Shown: positions 1 to 6,832, numbered from the stretch's first letter. The stretch: 11,177 bases of DNA from Deltaproteobacteria bacterium (GCA_016874945.1 VGSO01000065.1:1-11177), one strand, 5' to 3'. The notes: generated by a model from the sequence alone, not told the origin. Translations and numbers: made by a program.

Positions 1-230
1 TCCGGATGGCACAGGCCCTCGCCCACGGTGAGGGTGTCCTGGATGTGATATTCGAAGCGGTCGTCGGGCCCCAGCACCGCCGCGATGCCCCCCTGGGCCA
101 GGCGGGTGGAGCTCTCCGTCAGCCCCCGCTTGGTGATGATGTTCACCGTGGCGACTTCGGCCATCTTCAGGGCATAACTCAACCCCGCCAGCCCCGAGCC
201 GATTACCAATACGTCAGAGGTATATTCCAA
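1..230 (-). CDS. nadB: L-aspartate oxidase, N-terminal part (runs off the window)
   Basis: Flavoprotein that oxidises L-aspartate to iminoaspartate, the first step of de novo NAD synthesis, in the cytoplasm. Only the first 76 codons are present. Residues 7-17 carry a Rossmann FAD-binding motif, V-L-V-I-G-S-G-L-A-G-L. Residues 42-57 (S-T-R-L-A-Q-G-G-I-A-A-V-L then G-P-D-D) and the following H-I-Q-D-T-L-x-x-G-x-G-L-C are typical of NadB, which separates it from succinate dehydrogenase/fumarate reductase flavoproteins. I start it at a TTG at 228-230 because no ATG or GTG is in frame nearby and AAAGGA sits 7 bases upstream. The gene follows the nucleotidyltransferase gene on the same strand after a 63-base gap, so read-through is possible, but its higher GC content suggests an independent origin. 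Confidence 0.85.
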   Translation of the reverse strand, partial: MEYTSDVLVIGSGLAGLSYALKMAEVATVNIITKRGLTESSTRLAQGGIAAVLGPDDRFEYHIQDTLTVGEGLCHP

Positions 231-293
231 TATGGGTTCCTTTGTTAGAAGTAAGAACCTGTCAGCTTTCAGAGGTCATATCTGAGTTTATTA

Positions 294-833
294 TTAATCC
301 GCTTCAATAAAGCGATCCTTTATTTGATGAAATATTGCAAGCTTACCTTCGACTTCAGACCACCGTTCTAGTTCATTTAGGTTGATTTTATTATCTTTGG
401 CAACCAAAACTGCTTGTTCTAAACTTTGTCGGTCTCCCCAGTGATAATAAGCGGCCAGTCTGTCTTTAACGCAATCAGTGGGAGAAATAATCCTCAGTTG
501 ACCTGTAGGGAAGGATAGGGTGACAATTTCCTTTACAGGTTCTTCTCCGATAGAAAGCGGGCCTGAAGGGAATTCCAAGAAAAAATCTGTTTCAGTATTT
601 ATAAAGTACTTATTTACTTCATGAAATCCTATTTCCAACAGTGCCTTTTTTAATTTCCTTCTCCCTACATGGCCGATTTCAATAAAATCAAGATCTAGAG
701 AGCTATATTTGTTATGGGTGTAAATGGATACACAACTTCCCCCGGATAGTACTACCTCGATCCCATGGCGTTTGAGATGACTGCTTACGAAAGCTGCCAG
801 TTCCCCCGTTGACATATCTTTGATTGGCTTCAC
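294..833 (-). CDS. Nucleotidyltransferase-fold protein, possible AbiEii-like toxin of a two-gene cassette
   Basis: A 179-residue protein. Residues 31-33 are G-G-S and residues 47-49 are D-L-D, the G-G/S...DxD signature of the minimal nucleotidyltransferase fold (AbiEii/DUF6036-like families). A possible third acidic residue is E87 in the strand F-F-L-E-F-P (84-89). The C-terminal half is helical with a conserved-looking segment around 118-140 (P-T-D-C-V-K-D-R-L-A-A-Y-Y-H-W-G-D-R-Q), typical of uncharacterised nucleotidyltransferases that end in a small helical region. Its ATG overlaps the stop of the winged-helix gene by 4 bases, so the two are translationally coupled. Base composition and codons (many AAA, ATT, TTA) are AT-richer than in nadB or the amidohydrolase, which suggests horizontal acquisition. 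The fold is fairly certain. Toxin activity and substrate are inferred only from the AbiE-like pairing. Confidence 0.75.
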   Translation of the reverse strand: MKPIKDMSTGELAAFVSSHLKRHGIEVVLSGGSCVSIYTHNKYSSLDLDFIEIGHVGRRKLKKALLEIGFHEVNKYFINTETDFFLEFPSGPLSIGEEPVKEIVTLSFPTGQLRIISPTDCVKDRLAAYYHWGDRQSLEQAVLVAKDNKINLNELERWSEVEGKLAIFHQIKDRFIEAD

Positions 834-1159
834 AACGGCTTGCCACTCCTCCTGGGCCTGCGTCTATTCATTAAAAGCGCATCACGGTCTGCTGGAGGGT
901 AAAAAGTTAAAGCCTTTTTAAGAAGGTTTTCGATCTCCGGTTTAAAGGGATATCTGGGATTGAATGAATACAGACGAGTCCTGCCGGCAAGACGACTGGA
1001 TAAGACTCCATTGGCTTCCAGCTTTTCAAGCTGCTTTTGGATAGGGCTTAGACCGGTGTGGTAAAATCTTGCTATTTCGCGGGCGTATCCTTCCCTCCTG
1101 GCATAAAGGAAAAGGAGTACTCGCTCACTATTGATTGATCCAAACAATGATTCCAACAT
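830..1159 (-). CDS. Winged helix-turn-helix protein, likely autoregulator/antitoxin partner
   Basis: A 109-residue protein. Residues 1-75 look like an ArsR/MarR-type winged helix: helix 1 (S-E-R-V-L-L-F-L-Y), helix-turn-helix (A-R-E-I-A-R-F-Y then G-L-S-P-I-Q-K-Q-L-E-K-L-E), and a wing (G-V-L-S-S-R-L-A-G-R-T-R-L-Y-S-F-N-P-R-Y-P-F). A basic tail ends in R-R-R-P-R-R-S-G-K-P-L. Similar small wHTH proteins preceding a nucleotidyltransferase gene are common in bacteria and archaea; I recognise the arrangement but not a named gene. It is the first gene of the cassette and overlaps its partner by 4 bases. Three 21-bp direct repeats begin 2 bases upstream of its ATG, and the only AGG available as a ribosome-binding site lies inside the first repeat. 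If this protein binds them it could block both transcription and ribosome entry. Confidence 0.75.
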   Translation of the reverse strand: MLESLFGSINSERVLLFLYARREGYAREIARFYHTGLSPIQKQLEKLEANGVLSSRLAGRTRLYSFNPRYPFKPEIENLLKKALTFYPPADRDALLMNRRRPRRSGKPL

Positions 1160-1160
1160 T

Positions 1161-1223
1161 TAAAAGACCTAATAGATAGATCACATGACCCCATAATTAA
1201 TTCAAGTGACCTTATATTTAGGT
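1161..1223. repeat. Three tandem 21-bp direct repeats upstream of the wHTH gene (candidate operator)
   Basis: Units are 1161-1181, 1182-1202 and 1203-1223, head to tail with no spacer. Eleven of 21 columns are identical in all three: an A at column 2, GACC at columns 6-9, ATA at 12-14, TA at 17-18 and T at 21. The GACC cores start at 1166, 1187 and 1208, exactly two helical turns apart, so bound proteins would sit on one face of the DNA. The third unit also forms a dyad, GACCT-N7-AGGTC (1208-1224). A minus-strand -10-like TATAAG (1216-1211) lies inside the third unit, so occupancy would cover the promoter and leader. Binding by the adjacent wHTH protein is inference. Confidence 0.65.
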
Positions 1224-1284
1224 CAATTCTATCGCCTTCCCAAAAGAATTTCAAGCAAAAAAATAAAAAGCCGAAAGCTGCCCG

Positions 1285-2130
1285 CTACACCTCCCATTTC
1301 ATCAACCTCGCCAAATTTTTCCCCAAAATCATTTCTTTCCAGTCATCAGGCAATCCGGCTTCGTCCATGTCGTCCAGGTAGCGCTTCAGGCCCAGGAGGG
1401 GGTAGTCGCTGCCGAAGAGGATCTTTTCCGGGCCCACCATGTCCGCCACCACCCGGTAGATCACCGGGCGGTAAATGAAGGGGGACGCGGCGGTGTCGTA
1501 ATAGACGTGGCGCAGGACTTCCGGGGCTTCTTTTTTCAGCAGCCCGTAAAAGGGGAGCCTCCCGCCCCAATGGGCCAATATCCAGGTGGTTTCCGGGAAG
1601 GCCTTGATGGCTTGATAAACCGCGGCCAGGGGCGTCAGCATCCGCCCCGGGTACTCCGCCCCGGCCCGGTCGGTGGCATGTAGGAGGAGGGGCGCCTGGT
1701 AGTGGTGGCAGAGCTCGGCCAGGGGCGCCAGCAGGGCCGTCAGGTCTTCGCTCCGGTCCGTCAGGTAAAAAGCCAGCTCCCCCACCCCCCGGGCCCCCGC
1801 GGCCAGGCAGCGCTCCACCTCCTGGACCGCCCCGGGAAACCGGGGGTTCGCGGCGCAAAAGCCCATGAGGCGCCGGGGCCAGCGGCGCATGGCCTCCAGG
1901 ATCACCTCGTTGTGGCGCCGCCAATTTTTCTCCTTACGCCAGGGAAACCCCAGGACCACCGCGGCGTCCAGGCCTTCTTCGTCCAGGCCCTTTACCAGCT
2001 CTTCCGGCCCCAGCATTTTGGACTTGGGGGAGTCATACAGGAGCCGGAAACCCGGCTCGTCGGAGAAAAAGTCCTCCCGCCGGCGGCAGAATTCCGGGGG
2101 GAAAACGTGGGTGTGCGCGTCCAGGATCAT
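1285..2130 (-). CDS. Amidohydrolase-family (TIM-barrel) metal-dependent hydrolase
   Basis: A 281-residue protein of the amidohydrolase-2 type (COG2159-like, related to ACMS decarboxylase and other TIM-barrel hydrolases/decarboxylases). Metal-ligand motifs are visible: H-T-H at residues 6-8 after beta-strand 1, H151 in L-L-L-H-A-T-D, H187 in I-L-A-H-W-G-G, and D242 in the C-terminal F-G-S-D-Y-P-L. The length and motif order fit a complete single-domain enzyme, probably cytoplasmic since there is no signal peptide. The substrate cannot be read from the sequence. The start ATG (2128-2130) lies one residue before the first strand, as is usual, but has no clear Shine-Dalgarno sequence. It is divergent from the L,D-transpeptidase gene across a 191-base region. 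After the stop the minus strand is T-rich (about 1253-1270), with no convincing stem. Confidence 0.85.
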   Translation of the reverse strand: MILDAHTHVFPPEFCRRREDFFSDEPGFRLLYDSPKSKMLGPEELVKGLDEEGLDAAVVLGFPWRKEKNWRRHNEVILEAMRRWPRRLMGFCAANPRFPGAVQEVERCLAAGARGVGELAFYLTDRSEDLTALLAPLAELCHHYQAPLLLHATDRAGAEYPGRMLTPLAAVYQAIKAFPETTWILAHWGGRLPFYGLLKKEAPEVLRHVYYDTAASPFIYRPVIYRVVADMVGPEKILFGSDYPLLGLKRYLDDMDEAGLPDDWKEMILGKNLARLMKWEV

Positions 2131-2199
2131 GGCTTTAACAATAGAGCAGCGCCTTTGGGGGGGATTTGCGATAATTCATTTGATACAAATTAACAGGCT

Positions 2200-2225
2200 G
2201 ATAAACTTTGTCAATCAAAGTTATC
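2200..2225. promoter_or_regulatory. Dyad in the divergent amidohydrolase / L,D-transpeptidase intergenic region
   Basis: AACTTTG (2204-2210) and CAAAGTT (2216-2222) are perfect 7-bp inverted arms around TCAAT. If one A is bulged, the arms extend to GATAA...TTATC (2200-2225). It lies 70-95 bases upstream of the amidohydrolase start and about 100 bases upstream of the transpeptidase start, a position suited to a shared operator. No regulator is identifiable. Confidence 0.4.
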
Positions 2226-2306
2226 TCCCCGGCAGATTTCCATATTTGCCAATGGCGGGGAATGATTATCTTTCACATTTAGGGTTACTTTCTCTCTGGT
2301 TTTTTA

Positions 2307-2312
2307 TATAAA
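2307..2312 (+). promoter_or_regulatory. Candidate -10 element immediately upstream of the L,D-transpeptidase start
   Basis: TATAAA sits 9 bases before the ATG at 2322, so transcription would begin at or within a few bases of the start codon. There is no Shine-Dalgarno sequence in ATTGTTCGC before the ATG. The -35 region (TTACTT at 2285-2290, 16-base spacing) is weak. This is consistent with a leaderless or near-leaderless mRNA. Confidence 0.3.
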
Positions 2313-2321
2313 ATTGTTCGC

Positions 2322-3224
2322 ATGTCAATCATTCTGAAACTCCTGGGATTTTTTTCCCTGGCGATATTCTCGGCTCAAACCGCAGCCTGGGCCGCGGGGC
2401 CGTTCAACTACCGGCTGCCCCAGGGCTCCGGCGTTGACTCCCAGGCGGCCACGGTGGTGGGGGAATTTCAGACCCACCATCTCGTGCGCTATGAGAACCT
2501 GTACCAGATCGCCCGCCAGTATGACCTGGGTTTCTGGGAGCTGGCCCGCTTCCACCGCGCCCTGGACCATTTTTATCTCCCCTGGGACACGGACCTCGCC
2601 ATCCCCACCCGCTGGATCATACCGGATAGGAGCAGCTATCCCGGCTACCTCATCAATGTGGCGGAACTCCGGGGCTACCGCTTTTTCCCGGAGAAAAATG
2701 AAGTGCGCACCTTCCCCATCGGCATCGGGGTGCTGGACTACAAGACCCCGTTCGGCAAGTTCCGGGTGCAGATGAAGGCCGAGAACCCGGGCTGGCGCAT
2801 CCCCAAGAGCCTCCAGTGGAAATACGAGAAATCCTACATGCCCCCGGGGGAGGAAAATCCCCTGGGAACCCACTGGCTGGGCCTGTCCCACTACGGCCTC
2901 CACGGCACCCACGCGCCCATGGGGGTGGGCCGCCTGGTGAGCCACGGCTGCATCCGCCACTATCCGGAAGACATCAAGGAGCTGTTTGGCATTACCCCCG
3001 TGGGCACCCCGGTGGAAATCGTTTACGAACCGGTGAAGTTCGGCTTTCTTAACGGCCGCGTCTTCGTGGAAGTGCACGAAGATATTTACTTCAAGATTCC
3101 CCATATGCTCCAGTATGCCATTAAACGCATGATGGATAAGGGACTGGCGGACAAGATCAACTGGCCCCGCTTCCTCCGGGCCGTGGAGGAGCAGAACGGC
3201 GCGCCGGTGGATATTTCCCGGTGA
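2322..3224 (+). CDS. Exported L,D-transpeptidase (YkuD/ErfK family)
   Basis: A 300-residue periplasmic enzyme predicted to make or edit 3-3 peptidoglycan cross-links, or to attach proteins to peptidoglycan. Residues 1-24 form a signal peptide: short n-region with K6, hydrophobic core L7-F16, cleavage near A-W-A|A. Residues about 52-100 look like a degenerate LysM-type wall-binding segment (L-Y-Q-I-A-R-Q-Y-D-L, then W-D-T-D-L-A-I-P-T-R-W-I-I-P). The YkuD domain spans about 108-236 and carries the catalytic signature H194-G-T-H...S207-H-G-C210-I-R212, with C210 as nucleophile. The C-terminal 60 residues (240-300) are an extra region I cannot assign. No Shine-Dalgarno is visible, but this start is required for the signal peptide. 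A GAF/HD-GYP gene follows after 63 bases and could be co-transcribed. Confidence 0.93.
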   Translation: MSIILKLLGFFSLAIFSAQTAAWAAGPFNYRLPQGSGVDSQAATVVGEFQTHHLVRYENLYQIARQYDLGFWELARFHRALDHFYLPWDTDLAIPTRWIIPDRSSYPGYLINVAELRGYRFFPEKNEVRTFPIGIGVLDYKTPFGKFRVQMKAENPGWRIPKSLQWKYEKSYMPPGEENPLGTHWLGLSHYGLHGTHAPMGVGRLVSHGCIRHYPEDIKELFGITPVGTPVEIVYEPVKFGFLNGRVFVEVHEDIYFKIPHMLQYAIKRMMDKGLADKINWPRFLRAVEEQNGAPVDISR

Positions 3225-3287
3225 AAGTAATTCCTTAGAAATCAGGGAAAAGCCATGTTGTGGCGATAAGCAACCCACGAGGCGGAT

Positions 3288-4532
3288 ATGCATTTCAAGG
3301 ATGACCAGGACACCCTAAGACGAATTTTGAATACTGTGGAGGAATCCGGCCACATCAAGGACCTGGACGCGCTCCTCGACCGGGTTCTCCTGGACGCCCG
3401 CCACCTCACCCGCGCCGATGCCGGCTCCATCTTCCTGGTGGAAAACAACGTCCTCAATTTCAGGAACATCCACAACGACACCCTGTTCACCACCCCCAGC
3501 AACAAATATATCTATTCCAGCCACACCCTGGAGATCAACAACCAGTCCCTGGCCGGATACGCGGCCAACACCGGGGAGTCGGTGGTCCTGGATGACGTTT
3601 ACCAGATCCCGGCCCACATGCCCTTTTCCTTCAACCCCTCCTTTGATGAGGCTTCGGGCTACCGCACCCGGTCCATGCTGGTGGTGCCGCTCAAAACCAG
3701 CCGGGGAAAAATCGTGGGGGTGCTGCAAATCATCAACGCCTTGAATGACCAAAAAAAAGTCATCACTTTTACCGACCGGGACCGGCTGGTCTTGAACTAC
3801 TTCGCGGTCCATGCGGCGGCGGCCATCGAACGGGCCATGATGACCCGGGAGATCATTCTCCGGATGATCAAGATGTGCGAACTCCGGGATCCCCATGAAA
3901 CCGGGGCCCACGCCAACCGGGTGGCGGCCTACGCCGCGGAAATTTATCAGCAGTGGGCCTTGAGCAAGGGCATTGCCCCGGAAGAGATCAAGCGGATGCG
4001 GGACCTCATAAGGGTGGCCGCCATGCTCCACGACCTGGGCAAGATCGCCATCTCCGACCTGATTTTGAAAAAACCCGGAAAGCTGGACCCCGAAGAATAC
4101 CAGATTATGAAGCGCCACACCATTTACGGCGCCCGGCTGTTTGAGAACGCCACCTCGGAGCTGGATGCGTTGGGGGCCGAAATCGCCCTGAACCACCATG
4201 AAAGGTGGGACGGCCAAGGCTATCCGGGGCATCTGGAGGATATTTCTGCCGGTAATTTGACCCTGGGCCCAGGCAAAAGAGGCCAGGAGATTCCCCTGGC
4301 CGGCCGGATTGTCGCCCTGGCGGACATTTATGACGCCCTGGTTTCCAAGCGGGCCTATAAAGAGCCTTTCCCCGAAGCCCAAGCCCTGGATCTTATCCGG
4401 GAAAATTCGGGGCAAATCTTCGACCCGGAGGTGGTGGCGGCCTTTTTCGCCATTTACGACATCATCGGAGCCATCCGGGAAAAGTACGCGGAAGCCCCTT
4501 CCCATTCCCAATTTTGCTGGATAACGCCTTGA
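3288..4532 (+). CDS. GAF domain plus HD-GYP domain protein, probable c-di-GMP phosphodiesterase
   Basis: A 414-residue cytoplasmic signalling protein with no membrane segment. Residues about 24-182 form a GAF sensory domain (D-A-G-S-I-F-L-V at 44-51, S-L-A-G-Y-A-A at 87-93, V-G-V-L-Q-I-I-N at 143-150). Residues about 186-400 form an HD-GYP domain with its ligands present: H208 in the G-A-H-A-N-R-V helix, H248-D249 in L-H-D-L-G-K, H277, H303-H304, and the diagnostic G-Q-G-Y-P at 309-313, then D346 in A-L-A-D-I-Y-D. Because both HD and GYP signatures are intact, hydrolysis of c-di-GMP is expected. The ligand of the GAF domain is unknown. The start has GAGGCGG (3279-3285) just upstream. A four-codon ORF (ATG TTG TGG CGA stop, 3255-3269) preceded by AGGGA lies in the leader. 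Confidence 0.93.
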   Translation: MHFKDDQDTLRRILNTVEESGHIKDLDALLDRVLLDARHLTRADAGSIFLVENNVLNFRNIHNDTLFTTPSNKYIYSSHTLEINNQSLAGYAANTGESVVLDDVYQIPAHMPFSFNPSFDEASGYRTRSMLVVPLKTSRGKIVGVLQIINALNDQKKVITFTDRDRLVLNYFAVHAAAAIERAMMTREIILRMIKMCELRDPHETGAHANRVAAYAAEIYQQWALSKGIAPEEIKRMRDLIRVAAMLHDLGKIAISDLILKKPGKLDPEEYQIMKRHTIYGARLFENATSELDALGAEIALNHHERWDGQGYPGHLEDISAGNLTLGPGKRGQEIPLAGRIVALADIYDALVSKRAYKEPFPEAQALDLIRENSGQIFDPEVVAAFFAIYDIIGAIREKYAEAPSHSQFCWITP

Positions 4533-4612
4533 TCCCTAATTTTTAACCACCTATGAACACAGATAGACCCGGATAATCAACTCCCTATTCCCTATTCCCT
4601 AATTTCTTGACC
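4533..4612. repeat. Intergenic short direct repeats between the HD-GYP gene and ccsA
   Basis: TCCCTAATTT followed by T-TAACC (4533-4548) recurs as TCCCTAATTT followed by CTTGACC (4596-4612), 63 bases later. The second copy ends a tandem 7-bp array, TCCCTAT, TCCCTAT, TCCCTAA (4582-4602). Between them is the sequence CCTATGAACACAGATAGACC, similar to degenerate dispersed repeats I have seen in other genomes. The first copy begins right after the HD-GYP stop codon. Confidence 0.45.
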
Positions 4613-4657
4613 CCGGCGTTCGGGTAAGGGAGAATTAATCAGCGGTTAAATTCGATT

Positions 4658-4663
4658 TAAAAT
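4658..4663 (+). promoter_or_regulatory. Candidate -10 element next to the ccsA/hemX start
   Basis: TAAAAT matches five of six positions of TATAAT and is paired with a weak -35, TTAATC (4635-4640), at 17-base spacing. It ends only 4 bases before the ATG at 4668, so the transcript would begin at or just inside that codon. No Shine-Dalgarno precedes 4668. A downstream in-frame ATG at 4680 is an alternative start. Confidence 0.35.
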
Positions 4664-4667
4664 TTAG

Positions 4668-5516
4668 ATGACCCCATTCATGGCGGACGTCTTACTTTAC
4701 CTGAGCCTCATGGCGTATTTCGGGGGCACGGCCTTGTGGCTGGGGTTTTTTCTAGCCCAGCGGGAGGGCCTTTGCCGCGCCGGCGCCTGGGTCATGGGCC
4801 TGGGTCTGATTCCCCATACCCTGGCCCTGTGTTTGCGGGCCTGGAATTACGGGCACTTCCCCGCGGCCACCCTGGGGGACACCCTGCTGGTGCTGGATTG
4901 GGCCTTGGTGGCCGCGTTCCTCTTTCTCAACTGGCGCTTTCCCATCAAGGTCCTGGGAGCCCTGGCCGCGCCCCTGGCGGCCCTCATGATCTGCGGGGCC
5001 TTGATTCTGCCGCCGGGCCGGGGGCCGGTGTCGCCGCTCCTTAACAGCCTCTGGCTGGCGGTTCACATCATCCTGGCGCTTTTGGGCTACGCCGCCCTCA
5101 CCCTGGCCTTTTTGGGCGGCATCTTTTACCTGGTGCAGGAACGCCAGCTTAAGGGAAAAAAGTTCGGTTCCTTCTTTTACCGGCGGCTGCCATCCCTGGA
5201 GCAGTTGGACGCCCTTAATTACTGGTGCCTCACCATTGGCTTCCCGCTCTTCACCCTGGGGATCATCGCCGGATCCCTGTATGCCCAGCACGCCCTGGGC
5301 CGGTTCTGGAGTTGGGACCCCAAGGAAGTTCTCACCCTCATCGCCTGGCTCATTTATGCGGTGCTCCTCCATGAACGCCTCACCGTGGGCTGGCGGGGGC
5401 GCCGGGCCGCGCTCCTGGCTATCTGCGGCTTTCTGGTCCTAGTGATCACCTTCCTGGGGGCCAACCTGTGGTTCAGCAGCTACCACAGCTTTGAGAGTTT
5501 CACCCGGCAGCCATGA
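4668..5516 (+). CDS. ccsA: CcsA/HemX-type cytochrome c assembly membrane protein
   Basis: A 282-residue polytopic inner-membrane protein with about eight hydrophobic segments (roughly 7-30, 40-57, 72-90, 94-113, 126-156, 187-205, 220-235, 246-268). The haem-handling signature W-S-W-D-P-K-E sits at residues 214-220 (G-R-F-W-S-W-D-P-K-E-V-L-T-L-I), flanked by conserved-position histidines H133, H235 and H273. This matches the CcmF/CcsA superfamily, which presents haem for covalent attachment to apocytochromes c. The protein is shorter than full CcsA/ResC members and its gene overlaps hemA by 4 bases (ATGA), the arrangement known for HemX, which in Bacillus lowers HemA levels. Both roles therefore remain possible. 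The pairing suggests that haem supply and cytochrome c maturation are co-regulated. Confidence 0.88.
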   Translation: MTPFMADVLLYLSLMAYFGGTALWLGFFLAQREGLCRAGAWVMGLGLIPHTLALCLRAWNYGHFPAATLGDTLLVLDWALVAAFLFLNWRFPIKVLGALAAPLAALMICGALILPPGRGPVSPLLNSLWLAVHIILALLGYAALTLAFLGGIFYLVQERQLKGKKFGSFFYRRLPSLEQLDALNYWCLTIGFPLFTLGIIAGSLYAQHALGRFWSWDPKEVLTLIAWLIYAVLLHERLTVGWRGRRAALLAICGFLVLVITFLGANLWFSSYHSFESFTRQP

Positions 5517-6832
5517 ACCTCCTCCTAGTCGGCGTCAACCATAAGACTGCGCCCGTGGCCCTGCGGGAAAAGCTGGCCTCGTTTATTCCCGACCCGGAAG
5601 AAGCTTGCCGCGCTCTTAAGACTTATCCGGAGTTGTCCGAACTCATCCTCTATTCCACCTGCAACCGGGTGGAGGTCCTGTGCGTCACCGCGGTGGCGGA
5701 GGAGGCGGAGACCCGGCTCAAGGCCTTCTTCGCCCGGGACGAGGAGATCGCCGGGGCCTTGGAAGAGTCCCTGTATATCCATCGGGACCTGGACGCGGTG
5801 CAACACCTCTTCCGGGTGGCTGCCAGCCTGGATTCCATGGTGGTAGGGGAGCCCCAGGTTCTGGGCCAGATTAAGGAAGCCTATCGCCAGGCCACCTCCC
5901 AAAACGCCTCCGGCCCGATCTTGAACCGGTTGCTTCACAAGTCCTTTTCCGTGGCCAAGCGGGTGCGACGGGAAACGGGCATCGGAGACGCGGCGGTGAG
6001 CGTCAGCTACGCCGCGGTGAGCCTGGGAAAGAAAATCTTCGGCAGTCTGGCGGGAAAAAACGTTCTGCTTCTGGGCGCCGGGGAAATGGCGGAGCTGGCC
6101 CTGGAACACCTCCGGGGCCAAAGGGTGGCCCAAGTCGTCATCGCCAACCGCACCCTGGAACGAGGGGTGCGCCTGGCGGAACGGTTCCGGGGGGAAGCCG
6201 TGTCCCTGGAAGAACTGGAGGCCCAGCTATTGAGCGCCGACATCCTCATCAGCTCCACCGGCTCGCCGGAATACCTCCTCACCCGGGACCAGGTGAAGGC
6301 GGCCATGCGCCGGCGCAAGCAGCGGCCCCTGTTTCTCATTGATATCGCCGTCCCCCGGGACCTGGATCCGGGCATCAACGACCTGGACAACGTCTATCTC
6401 TACAATATTGACGATCTCCAGGAGGTGGTGGCCCAGGGCTGGGAGCACCGCCACCAGGAAGCGGCCAAGGCCGAGAGGCTGGTGGCCGCGGAAACCCTGA
6501 AGTTCCTGGAATGGCTGGAAACCCTGGAGGTTTTTCCCACCATCATTGATCTGAAGGAGAAGGCCGACCGCATCTGCGGGGCGGAACTGGATAAGACTCT
6601 AAAGCAATTAGGCCCTCTTACCGAGGAGCAACGCCAGGCCCTGGAAGTGCTCACCCACTCCATCGCCCAGAAGCTGCTGCATGACCCCATCATCTTCCTC
6701 AAACGCAACCATCATCCCAAAAAAATCCAAAAGGACCTGGACCTGGTGCGCCGGCTCTTCAACCTGGACCTGGACCGGCAGGAAGACGCCAAGATTTTGG
6801 TGGAAAAAAAATCTTCCAAGCCCCCCGAATGA
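5513..6832 (+). CDS. hemA: Glutamyl-tRNA reductase
   Basis: A 439-residue cytoplasmic enzyme that reduces glutamyl-tRNA(Glu) to glutamate-1-semialdehyde with NADPH, the first committed step of C5-pathway tetrapyrrole synthesis. The N-terminal catalytic domain has G-V-N-H-K-T-A-P-V (7-15) and the nucleophile C50 in Y-S-T-C-N-R. It continues with G-E-P-Q-V-L-G-Q-I-K-E-A-Y (112-124) and K-R-V-R-x-E-T (149-155). The NADPH-binding domain has G-A-G-E-M-A at 188-193, and a C-terminal dimerisation helix region (about 325-425) follows. The length is normal for the family. The ATG overlaps the ccsA stop, so translation is likely coupled. There is no independent ribosome-binding site. An A-rich stretch (A8 at 6803-6810) lies near the 3' end but keeps frame. 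Confidence 0.97.
   Translation: MNLLLVGVNHKTAPVALREKLASFIPDPEEACRALKTYPELSELILYSTCNRVEVLCVTAVAEEAETRLKAFFARDEEIAGALEESLYIHRDLDAVQHLFRVAASLDSMVVGEPQVLGQIKEAYRQATSQNASGPILNRLLHKSFSVAKRVRRETGIGDAAVSVSYAAVSLGKKIFGSLAGKNVLLLGAGEMAELALEHLRGQRVAQVVIANRTLERGVRLAERFRGEAVSLEELEAQLLSADILISSTGSPEYLLTRDQVKAAMRRRKQRPLFLIDIAVPRDLDPGINDLDNVYLYNIDDLQEVVAQGWEHRHQEAAKAERLVAAETLKFLEWLETLEVFPTIIDLKEKADRICGAELDKTLKQLGPLTEEQRQALEVLTHSIAQKLLHDPIIFLKRNHHPKKIQKDLDLVRRLFNLDLDRQEDAKILVEKKSSKPPE

Noticed and set aside
1072..1254. A 60-codon minus-strand frame across the 21-bp repeats
   Set aside because: It overlaps the wHTH gene out of frame, has no family signature and no good ribosome-binding site.
2325..3293. A 322-codon minus-strand open frame across the L,D-transpeptidase gene
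   Set aside because: Antisense shadow; the plus strand encodes the complete H-G-T-H/S-H-G-C-I-R active site.
3315..4511. A 398-codon minus-strand open frame across the GAF/HD-GYP gene
   Set aside because: It is the antisense shadow of a GC-rich gene; the plus-strand product has full GAF and HD-GYP motifs and the minus product is low-complexity and G/H/P-rich.
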